Of a DNA stretch of 64,000 bases, positions 56,946 through 64,000 are shown in pieces. Within the stretch, counting starts at the first letter, position 1. Every line of letters starts with the position of its first letter. The stretch is from Maricaulis alexandrii (GTDB lineage: Bacteria > Pseudomonadota > Alphaproteobacteria > Caulobacterales > Maricaulaceae). The DNA lies in the NCBI RefSeq assembly GCF_005871165.1, contig NZ_SWKP01000005.1, positions 186,001 to 250,000 of the forward strand, given 5' to 3'. The notes beneath the pieces were generated by a model. The model was given only the letters and a program-made list of their open reading frames with translations, made no database searches and was not told the origin of the DNA. A program made the position numbers and the translations under genes.

Positions 56946-57454
56946 TTTCTAGGCCTACTACGGTAATGCCCTCGAACGTAAGTTCCATCAGATCGATAGT
57001 AGCCTTGGACGTATACAGTTCTTGGCCTGCCGGTCTGGCTGCTAATGTCGCCATAACACGACCCGTTCTCAGCACAGTGTGGTCTAGTGCCGGTAGGTGA
57101 ATTGACACTCGACGAACTCAGATAGTCAGTTCGCGCAATGATGGCTTCCTCGACAGAGTCATACTGATTGCCATTGAAAACATAGACAGGTGAAAACGAT
57201 GAGGCCGGAATGCCGTCACTAGAAACGTTTGCGCCGGAAGGCCGATAACAGTGACAGGTGTCTTGGTATTCTAGAGACGCCCCGTCACCTGTCTCTCGTC
57301 TCAGCGGGTTCTGAACCACTTCGATTGGCGGGATTTGGCCTTTTTGTTGGGCAATGTAGGCAGCAGACTGCGGCCCCATCAGCGGACTTGTGGGACCATA
57401 GTAAGAACACGCACTCAAAAGAATGGCCGCAAACGTCACTGTGATAAGCCGCAC
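56942..57454 (-). CDS. predicted lipoprotein
   Basis: 170 aa from GTG 57454 (MRLITVTFAAILLSACSYYG), a signal peptide with lipobox LSAC. GGGAGG a few bases upstream supports this start over GTG 57460. The body is polar with repeated Ser/Tyr/Gly (CHCYRPSGANVSSDG, YYRSDGTYVRGHYRSRP). Function unknown; might be an envelope adaptation cargo. Confidence 0.6.
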   Translation of the reverse strand: MRLITVTFAAILLSACSYYGPTSPLMGPQSAAYIAQQKGQIPPIEVVQNPLRRETGDGASLEYQDTCHCYRPSGANVSSDGIPASSFSPVYVFNGNQYDSVEEAIIARTDYLSSSSVNSPTGTRPHCAENGSCYGDISSQTGRPRTVYVQGYYRSDGTYVRGHYRSRPRN

Positions 57455-57525
57455 GATCACCTCCCGCTTTTCGTGTGGAACGTTCTATCACATCTAGTCG
57501 TAGACCTACTAGGCAGGCTGATTGC

Positions 57526-57825
57526 CTAATCAACGTAGTAGCTCGTCCCCCAATCCGGTTCGGCGGTGTAGCGGACAACGCAACGCATGGTTTGTTGTCC
57601 CATTCCGCCGAAGCCGTTACGCGCCGTGACATCCCACGTGACGATGTAACTATGATTGCTTGCTGATCGAACCGAGCTGTTTTCAAAACGCGAACCAGCC
57701 GGTTCGCGAAGGCGTTCTCGCAAGTGTTCTTTGCAAATGCCTGCGGCATCAATTTCAGGATTGAACTCACAACCAGAAGCCAGCACGCACGTAGCCGCCA
57801 GCAGGAACACCTGCTTCACACGCAT
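57526..57825 (-). CDS. small predicted lipoprotein
   Basis: 99 aa from ATG 57825 (MRVKQVFLLAATCVLASGC; lipobox ASGC) with TGGAGA six bases upstream; a longer start at 57837 is less likely. The body reads EFNPEIDAAGICKEHLRERLREPAGSRFENSSVRSASNHSYIVTWDVTARNGFGGMGQQTMRCVVRYTAE. Function unknown. Divergent from the XRE gene. Confidence 0.6.
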   Translation of the reverse strand: MRVKQVFLLAATCVLASGCEFNPEIDAAGICKEHLRERLREPAGSRFENSSVRSASNHSYIVTWDVTARNGFGGMGQQTMRCVVRYTAEPDWGTSYYVD

Positions 57826-57852
57826 CACGATCTCCATGTAAATATAAGAAGA

Positions 57853-57878
57853 TCGTATATCGCAAAATCGTATTTATG
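57853..57878. promoter_or_regulatory. direct repeats in the divergent XRE promoter, possible operator
   Basis: Between the lipoprotein and XRE genes, ATCGTATATCGC and ATCGTATTTATG lie head to tail, sharing ATCGTAT. A position just upstream of an XRE gene suggests autoregulation. Confidence 0.4.
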
Positions 57879-57906
57879 CAAGCGCTGGTTTCAGAGGCCA
57901 GCGATC

Positions 57907-58164
57907 ATGCCGAAGTCGGTTTTCACGGATGCGTATAAGACGTTCTTGGACGTGCTGATTCAGGCGCGGAAGGATGCTGGTGTAACGCAGGCCGAGCTGG
58001 CGGAACGGTTAGGCAAACCTCAGCCATGGGTTTCGAACATCGAGCGCGGAATTAGGCGGGTTGATGTTATCGAGTTCATAGCGATCTGCCACGTGTTGCG
58101 CGTCCAACCTGATGCGACCATCTCCACAATATCAGATAGGTTGTCCCCGCCTATTTCGATTTAG
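57907..58164 (+). CDS. XRE family HTH regulator
   Basis: 85 aa from ATG 57907: MPKSVFTDAYKTFLDVLIQARKDAGVTQAELAERLGKPQPWVSNIERGIRRVDVIEFIAICHVLRV. A standard helix-turn-helix of the Cro/C1 type, with TQAELAERLGKPQPWVSNIERG as the core. No partner toxin is recognised, but the next gene follows 12 bp downstream. Confidence 0.85.
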   Translation: MPKSVFTDAYKTFLDVLIQARKDAGVTQAELAERLGKPQPWVSNIERGIRRVDVIEFIAICHVLRVQPDATISTISDRLSPPISI

Positions 58165-58176
58165 ACGAGGCCGCCG

Positions 58177-58926
58177 ATGCCGATTACTCCTCCCGCAATC
58201 TCCACAAAGCGACTGCTCGCTAGAAAGCTGCTCGATGCGGTGGTTGGCGAGGTACCGCTAGTCGGAGGCCCTTTGGCAGCGCTCTATAGTGTAACTCACC
58301 CCGCGAAGGGCGATATTCAGTTTAATCAATGGGTTACCGAAATCACCGCACTCGTGAATTCACTAGAGCAGGCGATTAAATACGTATCACAAAGCATCAC
58401 GCTATCTGAGGAGGCTGCATCCTTCGGTCTTTGGATCGCGCAACAATCAGAATCCGGCGGTAGGTTTGATCTTCTAAGCTATGATCATTTAGTCGAGAAT
58501 TTCGAGTGCCCAAATGGCGCTTCTCTTTCTGACCTCGTTGGCGAACTCGAACTGGAAGGGATGCTGAGAGTCTCCAAATGTCTAGGCAAGCCGTTCTCTT
58601 CCGTCCGGCCCTCGCACAAACTGTTTGAAACTTTCGATCCGGTAATTTTCGACGAGGCTAACCCACGTAGCGACGCAGCTCAGATTGTTCAGCGGTATCT
58701 TACAAAAGAAGAAGATGCGATTTCCGCGTCCAAGCTAGCCGAAGACTTCGGCTGGTTGCCTCGCCGGTTAAATCCAGCTTTGGCTATCATCGCTGACTAC
58801 ATCGGCGAGCGACGGATAAGTGCGCCAATGGGACAGCCCTATGTCGCGCGCGTAATGTTTCCGGACATTAGCGAGCGAATTGCGCTTAAACGGCTTGTCC
58901 AATCAGTTCAGGGAGATCAGAACTAA
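58177..58926 (+). CDS. uncharacterised protein with possible C-terminal winged helix
   Basis: 249 aa. N-terminal region contains a weakly hydrophobic stretch (KLLDAVVGEVPLVGGPLAALYSVTHP), a central acidic helical region (EQAIKYVSQSITLSEEAASFGLWIAQQS), and a C-terminal part whose ISASKLAEDFGWLPRRLNPALAIIADYIGERRISAPMG looks like a winged helix-turn-helix. Lies 12 bp after the XRE gene and is probably co-transcribed. No family recognised; could be the second half of an accessory regulatory or defence module. Confidence 0.6.
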   Translation: MPITPPAISTKRLLARKLLDAVVGEVPLVGGPLAALYSVTHPAKGDIQFNQWVTEITALVNSLEQAIKYVSQSITLSEEAASFGLWIAQQSESGGRFDLLSYDHLVENFECPNGASLSDLVGELELEGMLRVSKCLGKPFSSVRPSHKLFETFDPVIFDEANPRSDAAQIVQRYLTKEEDAISASKLAEDFGWLPRRLNPALAIIADYIGERRISAPMGQPYVARVMFPDISERIALKRLVQSVQGDQN

Positions 58927-59076
58927 AAAATTGCGTGCTGCAATTTCCGCTGCGAGAACACTAAATATATGATTGTCATATATTGAATGGGCCCGTTATG
59001 TGGAAGTACTACTATTTCGAACAAATAATTAAGACTGATGGGTCAATTGAATATCGACAAATTAGAAGGTGGAAAG

Positions 59077-59286
59077 CTATTCTTTTAATGGCAAGATGCG
59101 GGTTCCAGCATCTCGTAAATGCTTGCAAGACAATAAGATAGTTCCGCCATCATCATTTTGTTCTTTCGCGACGCACATCGTATTCCAAGTGAAAGCATCT
59201 GCTTGTTCAATCTCGCGTCCGTCAGGTAGCGTGACGGATACCATTTCAAACCCACATTCTTCACACTTTACTTTTGGCTTAGCCAT
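59077..59286 (-). CDS. small cysteine-rich protein
   Basis: 69 aa: MAKPKVKCEECGFEMVSVTLPDGREIEQADAFTWNTMCVAKEQNDDGGTILLSCKHLRDAGTRILPLKE. CEEC and two further Cys (MC, SC) could bind zinc. Overlaps the stop of the upstream short ORF by 8 bp. Function unknown. Confidence 0.5.
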   Translation of the reverse strand: MAKPKVKCEECGFEMVSVTLPDGREIEQADAFTWNTMCVAKEQNDDGGTILLSCKHLRDAGTRILPLKE

Positions 59287-59506
59287 TTTTGAAATTCATC
59301 CTAGATTTGTCCGCGGATCGCACCTTCACTAGTGAGATGTCGCTGTCGTCGTTGCCGATCACATTAATTGCTTCGCCAACCATGGCTTCAATCTGTTCGA
59401 CATTCGCGGAATGCATTTCGAGCGAGGTGTATAGAACGAGAACACGTTTCCACTCAGCATCTTGAATCTCATATTCAAATTCATGCGATACTAAATTTTC
59501 CACCAT
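59279..59506 (-). CDS. hypothetical protein, 75 aa
   Basis: Starts at ATG 59506 (MVENLVSHEFEYEIQDAEWKRVLVLYTSLEMHSANVEQIEAMVGEAINVIGNDDSDISLVKVRSADKSRMN) with TGGAG nine bases upstream. No known family. Leftward pair with the cysteine-rich gene. Confidence 0.5.
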   Translation of the reverse strand: MVENLVSHEFEYEIQDAEWKRVLVLYTSLEMHSANVEQIEAMVGEAINVIGNDDSDISLVKVRSADKSRMNFKNG

Positions 59507-59611
59507 GTCATTTTGCTCCACGTATTGTTGTGCTTTGGGTTTTGTCCCACCAAGGTGGAGTATTGCGGGGCTGTCGAAAAACACAAGACCGTAGCATTTG
59601 TTGAGGCGGAG

Positions 59612-60046
59612 ATGAGCCGAGCGCAAGTCTGTAAAACGTTGGAGCGAAAGTACGCCGCTGTTCTTGGCGAGTTTGTTGCGGCGCCCGCTGCCGACAATGC
59701 CGACAGCCTAAAGGAAGCCCTTGCCGCCATCCAGATCGTCATCCGCCTTTGGGAACCGGATTGGCTGCCGGATCACATCAAGCCGATCAGACCGAAACAG
59801 TCCTACGCGACGCACGGCATTCAAAGCCGCCTTCTCTTTGAATTCATCGGCGCTCGAACCGGAAGCTTCACGGCTATGGAAGCGGCAGAATACGTATCTG
59901 TCAGGTTGGAAGCGCTAGGCGAGACCATTCCGCCCATCGAAAATATTAAAATAAACGCACACAACTTAATGCGCAAACTGGAGAGTAAATTTGTCGTGTC
60001 AAATAATACACGGCCTGAAACTTGGACAAAGATAAATAAAAAGTAG
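59612..60046 (+). CDS. IS1595-associated helical protein
   Basis: 144 aa from ATG 59612 (MSRAQVCKTLERKYAAVLGEFVAAPAADNADSLKEALAAIQIVIRLWEPDWLPDHIKPIRP), with GAGGCGGAG just before. Helical throughout; the second half (LLFEFIGARTGSFTAMEAAEYVSVRLEALGETIPPIENIKINAHNLMRKLE) looks like a winged helix-turn-helix. Proteins of this shape stand beside IS1595 transposases in alphaproteobacteria as I recall; role unknown. Confidence 0.65.
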   Translation: MSRAQVCKTLERKYAAVLGEFVAAPAADNADSLKEALAAIQIVIRLWEPDWLPDHIKPIRPKQSYATHGIQSRLLFEFIGARTGSFTAMEAAEYVSVRLEALGETIPPIENIKINAHNLMRKLESKFVVSNNTRPETWTKINKK

Positions 60047-60130
60047 CCTGCATTGCTTTTTTAGTTGACAATATACGAAATCCGTATATATCGACGCGCG
60101 CATTGATTCGTTAACTACACGGAGGCGCAG

Positions 60131-61162
60131 TTGAACAATGACGGATGCACGGCAAAGACTAAAAGTCGCCCGCTTCGGAACCCGACGCGGAAAGGTCAAC
60201 ACTATCGGATGGCATCGGCCTATCGGAATTTCCGGCCCGTAGATATTGCTACGATGCCCAAGCGGAAACTCCATAAACTTTGGATGAAGCTGGCGTTTCC
60301 TCTGACTGGTGGAGAACCATATTGTCCGCGCTGCGGATCGGTTCGCTACACGCACATCAAGACGCGGAAACAATACCGCTGTCGGGATTGCGAGCACCGC
60401 TATAGCAACACGTCAGGCACCATGTTCGCCTGCCGGAAACTGCCGATCCGAGACATTCTTTTTGGTATTGCTGAATTTCAAGACGAGGAAGATGCCTGTA
60501 CGGCGCATTCCTTCGCTCGAAAAATGGGCGTTTCATACAAAACCGCTTGGGTGATGGCACATAAGGTGCGCCAGCTCATGTTCGCGGCTCGATCCAATAT
60601 TTTGATTACCGAAGATGTTGCGGTTGACGGTGCCTACTTTGGTGGCGTGCTCCGAAACATCAACGTCAAGAAAAATCGAAACGATCATCGTCTCAAAAAA
60701 TTTCGGCACCAGAACAAGAAGAAGGTGGTTGTGATCGTCAAAGGACGAATTACAAACTCCACGATCCTTGCTCGTGAATTTGTGTCTGAAGCGGAAGCGG
60801 TTGATTGGGTTCGCGGTTGTGTTCCCAAGGACAAAAAGATTTTCACTGACGAGGCTAATCACTGGAATTCGTTGGGAGCATCCCACGAACACCACACCAT
60901 TAATCACAAGCAAGCCTACAAGATTGGTGACAACGATACGAATGCGGCTGAGAGCTTTTTCAGCACCTTCCGCGTCGCATCGAAGGTCTATCGTTCCGTA
61001 AGTCGTGGCTACTTCACCGCGTACATCAATGAGCAAGTTTGGCGACGTACTGCCAAACTGGCGCGGTCCAACCTTGATCGATTTCTTGATGTAGTGAGCC
61101 ACATCCGAGATGTGGTGAACAAGTTTCGTGGTTATTGGCAATTCGGGGAGATGACGGCGTGA
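60131..61162 (+). CDS. IS1595 family transposase (ISXO2-like)
   Basis: 343 aa from a TTG at 60131, chosen because GGAGG lies 5 bases upstream; ATG 60209 is the alternative. Zinc ribbon CPRCGSVRYTHIKTRKQYRCRDC near residues 65-90, then ISXO2-like DDE core: DVAVDGAYFGG, TDEANHWNSLG, HHTINHKQAYKIGDNDTNAAESFFSTFRVASKVYR. The three catalytic acid sites are present, so it looks active. GIY-YIG gene follows with GTGA overlap. Read toward the right inverted repeat. Confidence 0.93.
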   Translation: MNNDGCTAKTKSRPLRNPTRKGQHYRMASAYRNFRPVDIATMPKRKLHKLWMKLAFPLTGGEPYCPRCGSVRYTHIKTRKQYRCRDCEHRYSNTSGTMFACRKLPIRDILFGIAEFQDEEDACTAHSFARKMGVSYKTAWVMAHKVRQLMFAARSNILITEDVAVDGAYFGGVLRNINVKKNRNDHRLKKFRHQNKKKVVVIVKGRITNSTILAREFVSEAEAVDWVRGCVPKDKKIFTDEANHWNSLGASHEHHTINHKQAYKIGDNDTNAAESFFSTFRVASKVYRSVSRGYFTAYINEQVWRRTAKLARSNLDRFLDVVSHIRDVVNKFRGYWQFGEMTA

Positions 61163-61650
61163 CCGATCTCTGTCCAAGCTTGTGTCCAGACCACAATTTG
61201 AAATTTGAACTGTTCACGCCAGACGAGCTTTTTAAAAAATTGGCCCAGCATGATGTTGGCGGCATTTATTCCATCGGCCTAACACGCATCCACGAAGTGC
61301 TAGTTCGGGCTGGATACATCAAGGAAGCGCCGGAAGTTTGGACTGGTAGCCATTTCCACGTCTATGTCGGTGAAACCTATTCTTTGAAGGTCCGTATGGG
61401 TCAACACTTCGGCCTTGATGGTGAAGTATCAAACTTCCGAACCACCTTAGCCATGGTCCTTGGAATGGATGACGCGGCAACGAAGCGCTTTCTGTTCGAA
61501 AAGGCCGTAATCGGTTGGCGTTATGTAGACTTCATGGGTGATGTGGAACGCGATCTGATCAAGAGAACGGCTTGCCCCTTAAACCTACGAGGCAAAGGCC
61601 CGTCGCCATTTGCAAAGCGGCTTCGGAAGTTGAAACGGCAGATCGGCTAA
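61159..61650 (+). CDS. GIY-YIG nuclease-like protein, transposase-coupled
   Basis: 163 aa from GTG 61159, overlapping the transposase stop by 4 bp. GGIYSIGLTRIHEVLVRAGY and HVYVGETYSLKVRMGQHFG give the GIY and YVG (for YIG) halves with the spacing of the family, with Arg in KVRMG; the C-terminal part has CPLNLRGKG like the last conserved Asn. GIY-YIG enzymes cut DNA. The genetic coupling suggests a role in transposition. Confidence 0.78.
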   Translation: MTDLCPSLCPDHNLKFELFTPDELFKKLAQHDVGGIYSIGLTRIHEVLVRAGYIKEAPEVWTGSHFHVYVGETYSLKVRMGQHFGLDGEVSNFRTTLAMVLGMDDAATKRFLFEKAVIGWRYVDFMGDVERDLIKRTACPLNLRGKGPSPFAKRLRKLKRQIG

Positions 61651-61655
61651 AGAAC

Positions 61656-62120
61656 CTAGCGGTGCACAGATTTCCATCCTGCGCGACCAGTCTCTAGAAT
61701 CTTCTTTTCGACCTGACCATTTTTCCGCATCTTCGTGAGACATGCGGAAACTCGCTTAGTCATAAGCGTGATGAGTGAGCGATCCTCAATCGGCAAGTTC
61801 CGCTTCTCCATCATGACCAATGCGATCTCCGTGGAGGTCACATAGTTATCCGCTTTTCTCAGCACTGAATGCACAATCCGCGTTACTTCTCCGCGAAACG
61901 CCTGATGACGCGGAGGAACCGGTTTCGCGTCGATATCGCATACATCGATGTCTGGATCGAAAATGCGAAGAGTCGCGTCTACGGCATCCAGTTCAGAGAC
62001 CAGATTCCGAAGCTCTTGCTGATTGTGCTCAATTTTGCCAGCGATCTCCGCACGCTTTCTAATAAGAGCGTGAAGAACATTTGGGTTGTCGGTGTCCGAC
62101 GAGATCAGTGCGTTTGCCAT
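61656..62120 (-). CDS. IS1595-associated hypothetical protein, 154 aa
   Basis: Coiled-coil-rich (LHALIRKRAEIAGKIEHNQQELRNLVSELDAVDATLRIFDPDIDV) then a basic region VPPRHQAFRGEVTRIVHSVLRKADNYVTSTEIALVMMEKRNLPIEDRSLITLMTKRVSACLTKMRKNGQVEKKI with winged-helix appearance. I recall very similar proteins next to transposon genes in many alphaproteobacteria; the function is unknown. It lies just inside the right inverted repeat, tail to tail with the GIY-YIG gene. Confidence 0.7.
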   Translation of the reverse strand: MANALISSDTDNPNVLHALIRKRAEIAGKIEHNQQELRNLVSELDAVDATLRIFDPDIDVCDIDAKPVPPRHQAFRGEVTRIVHSVLRKADNYVTSTEIALVMMEKRNLPIEDRSLITLMTKRVSACLTKMRKNGQVEKKILETGRAGWKSVHR

Positions 62121-62164
62121 GCGCTGTAAATAGCAAATACAGAGGGGATTCTGTACTCTTTTTA

Positions 62165-62188
62165 TTGTGCAAATGCTACATAATGCCG
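62165..62188. repeat. right terminal inverted repeat of the IS1595 element
   Basis: Inverted copy of the left end, 22 of 24 positions identical; ends CTACATAATGCCG. It contains an ATG (62183) in frame with the ComM 3' fragment. Flanked by the right copy of GAATTCCA. Confidence 0.93.
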
Positions 62189-62803
62189 GAATTCCATCCC
62201 CAGGTGCTCGACAGTTTGCGCCAGCCCCTGGAGACCGGGTCCATCACCGTGGCGCGGGCCAATGCCCATATCGCCTATCCGGCGCGTTTCCAGCTCATTG
62301 CCGCGATGAATCCCTGCCGCTGTGGCGGGGGCGGGACGGATGGCCAGTCCTGCCGACGCGGGCCGCGATGTGCCAGCGACTACCAGGCGCGGATTTCCGG
62401 GCCCATGCTCGACCGGATTGATCTGCAAATCTATGTGCCGCCGGTGACGCCCGCCGATCTGGCCCTGCCGCCGCCCGTGGAGGGCTCGGCGGAGGTGGCC
62501 GCGCGGATCGCCGGGGCGCGGGAAGGCCAATTGGAGCGTGGCTTTCTCAATGCGCACATGCCCACGGATGTGCTGGATCATGTCGCCGCGCCGGACCGGG
62601 CCGGGGAGGCCCTGCTGCGCGAGGCGGCCCTGTCCCAGAACCTCACCGCCCGCTCCTATCACCGCATCCTGCGCGTCGCCCGCACGATCGCCGATCTGGA
62701 GGGGCAGGATGCGGTGCGCCGGATCCATATCGCCGAAGCCCTTGCCAGCCGTCGCGGTCTGGTCAGCGCCACCGCCTCCAGCCAGGGTCAGCCGGTGGTC
62801 TGA
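62183..62803 (+). pseudogene. comM: ComM (YifB), 3' fragment
   Basis: The 3' half of comM. From the ATG in the right inverted repeat it reads MPEFHPQVLDSLRQPLETGSITVARANAHIAYPARFQLIAAMNPCRCGGGG...GPRCASDYQARISGPMLDRIDLQIYVPPV, then the C-terminal helical domain of Mg-chelatase-type ComM. Native residues start at 62189. Alone it lacks Walker A and B, so it cannot hydrolyse ATP. No ribosome-binding site was seen before the ATG, so expression is doubtful. No further frameshift was seen, so the insertion is probably recent. Confidence 0.93.
62189..62196. repeat. target-site duplication, right copy
   Basis: GAATTCCA, identical to 54048-54055. Confidence 0.95.
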
Positions 62804-62917
62804 GCGGAGGGGCCGGAGTGTTGGGGCCCGAGAAATGGGACCTGAGTGGTGGGGCTTGAACGGTGCGGGCCGACCCCGCCTGCAACGACGCTTCGTTAAC
62901 GGCTGTCTGCTAGACAA

Positions 62918-64000
62918 ATGCCTGACATGTCACGGGATGATCTTGATAAACGCGACGGGGCGGACGGCGCGCCGGGGGCAGGCCGGGCGGGACCCGTGCA
63001 CTTGCGTCCGCACGGCGCTCCGGCGGCGCGGCCGGAAGACTGGCTGCTGACTGCACTGGATGCGACCGGAGAGCTTATTCTGGTCCGGGGGCAGAATGGC
63101 CGCGTTCTATACGTCAATTCCGCCTTTCTTGCCGCCTTTGGCGGCGAACGCACCGATTGGATCGGGCGCTGGTTCTCCGTCGCGCCGCCCGTCGGCGAGG
63201 CCGGTTCGCGCCGCTATGAAATGCTGATGCGGACCCGGTCGGGCCCGCTCTGGATCGAATGGGATGAGCGCTTGTTGCCGGATGAGGGCGGGGTGATCTC
63301 CGTCGGCCGCGATGTCACCCGTCGCCGCGAAGCTCATGAAGATCTGGAGGCCTCCCAGAGGGCCAAATCCCTCTTCTTTGCCGCGGTCACCCATGAATTG
63401 CGCACGCCGCTGGCCGGCACGCTCGGCGTGGCGCGCCTGCTGGATGCCACACCGCTGCGACCGGACCAGGCCGACTATGTCCGCTCCATCGCTGTTTCGG
63501 CCGATCATGCCCTGGCGATGGTGGATGACATTCTCGACCTATCCCGTCTGGAAGCCGGAAAGCTGGATCTGCGTCCGGAAGAGGTCGATGTTTTTGATCT
63601 GGTGCGCGATACGGTCGAACTGGCGGCCCCCCGCGCCCGTGAGAAGGGACTGGAAATGGGCGTTGTGCGGGCGTGCGGGGCGCCCCGGCGCATCCGCGGC
63701 GATGCTGCCCGGATCAAGCAGATCCTGTTCAACCTGATCGGCAATGCCGTCAAATTCACCGTCACCGGCGGGGTGCGCGTTGATATGGCCGACGCCCCGG
63801 CCCCGGACGGCCGCCCCCGCCTGGCCATTTCGGTCAGCGATACCGGACCGGGCATTTCCGAAGCCGACCAGGAAAAGCTTTTCGAGCATTTCGAGCGCGG
63901 CGCCGCCGAGCGCAATGGCGCGGAAAGCGGTGCCGGTCTGGGCCTCGCCATGGTCCGCCGCCTGGTGGAAGCCATGGAATCCCAGATGGGCGTGGAGAGC
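62918..64000 (+). CDS. PAS domain sensor histidine kinase, partial
   Basis: Runs past the window end; 361 codons visible. Start ATG 62918 (MPDMSRDDLDKRDGADGAPGAGRAG). A PAS domain (WLLTALDATGELILVRGQNGRVLYVNSAFLAAFGGERTDWIGRW), H-box FAAVTHELRTPLAGTLGVARLL with the phospho-accepting His, N-box ILFNLIGNAVKF, G1 SDTGPGISEAD, F-box EHFERG and G2 GAGLGLAMVRRL. Soluble, with no membrane helix in this part. A receiver domain may follow. Signal and target unknown. Confidence 0.92.
   Translation, partial: MPDMSRDDLDKRDGADGAPGAGRAGPVHLRPHGAPAARPEDWLLTALDATGELILVRGQNGRVLYVNSAFLAAFGGERTDWIGRWFSVAPPVGEAGSRRYEMLMRTRSGPLWIEWDERLLPDEGGVISVGRDVTRRREAHEDLEASQRAKSLFFAAVTHELRTPLAGTLGVARLLDATPLRPDQADYVRSIAVSADHALAMVDDILDLSRLEAGKLDLRPEEVDVFDLVRDTVELAAPRAREKGLEMGVVRACGAPRRIRGDAARIKQILFNLIGNAVKFTVTGGVRVDMADAPAPDGRPRLAISVSDTGPGISEADQEKLFEHFERGAAERNGAESGAGLGLAMVRRLVEAMESQMGVES

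Larger units (their letters stand above)
54056..62188. mobile_element. IS1595-family element with cargo, 8133 bp, in comM
   Basis: Bounded by 24-bp terminal inverted repeats (CGGCATTATGTAGC and its counterpart) and an 8-bp target duplication, so the unit moved as one. It carries an ISXO2-like transposase, a GIY-YIG protein, two conserved-looking accessory proteins, an RHH/membrane pair, an SLATT-nucleotidyltransferase operon, an XRE/winged-helix pair and several small genes. The interior is visibly richer in A and T than the flanking genes and in places has long stretches without confident genes. This is more cargo than a plain IS1595 copy (about 1-2 kb); larger members with passenger genes are known in the family. 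Confidence 0.93.

Overview
The window is chromosomal DNA of a GC-rich alphaproteobacterium, most likely of the Caulobacter/Maricaulis/Hyphomonas type. This rests on gene order (mnmG-mnmE, rho-hemJ-hemH-hemE, then PPSR-maf-aroE-coaE-dnaQ-secB), on alphaproteobacterial families (DUF6489, Tim44-like, DUF2244), and on perfect parS sites beside mnmG/mnmE. It lies at the replication origin: genes left of about 10.7 kb run leftward, genes just right of about 11.1 kb run rightward, and the AT-rich gap between hemE and the PPSR gene matches the place of the Caulobacter origin. Species is not assignable from the sequence alone.

1-10.7 kb: mnmG (partial), mnmE, DUF6489, dienelactone hydrolase, GST, a GDPD lipoprotein, a quinone oxidoreductase, rho, hemJ, hemH, hemE. 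10.7-11.1 kb: putative oriC. 11.1-18 kb: tightly overlapping PPSR-maf-aroE-coaE-dnaQ, then secB, Tim44-like, mltA, smr. 17.9-21.6 kb: hslU and hslV separated by a VOC gene and a membrane-protein/winged-helix operon. 21.7-34 kb: GGDEF-EAL protein, PfkB kinase, ATP-grasp, nth, LysE, DUF2244, Ada-type methyltransferase, gloA, WYL regulator, LytTR regulator, dapB. 34-45.6 kb: chaperone genes (dnaJ, FkbM methyltransferase, dnaK; grpE, hrcA) with alkB, a glutamate-synthase-like protein, an M48 protease and rph. 45.6-53 kb: XRE/DUF2975 locus, rdgB, hemW, an LpoA-like lipoprotein, rsmI, yraN, a BON lipoprotein, gshB.

53-62.8 kb holds the main accessory feature. The comM (YifB) gene, preceded by a LexA-type box, is cut just after its Walker B motif by an 8133-bp IS1595-family element (54056-62188). 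It has 24-bp terminal inverted repeats and a perfect 8-bp target duplication; removing it and one copy of the duplication restores an uninterrupted 509-residue ComM frame. The element carries its transposase, a GIY-YIG protein and two conserved-looking accessory genes at one end, and cargo at the other: a two-gene operon of a two-transmembrane SLATT protein and a Pol-beta-type (SMODS/CD-NTase-like) nucleotidyltransferase, which looks like a minimal CBASS-type antiphage module, plus an XRE/winged-helix pair, a ribbon-helix-helix/membrane pair and small lipoproteins. After comM comes a PAS sensor histidine kinase that runs off the window.

No rRNA, tRNA or CRISPR array was recognised.
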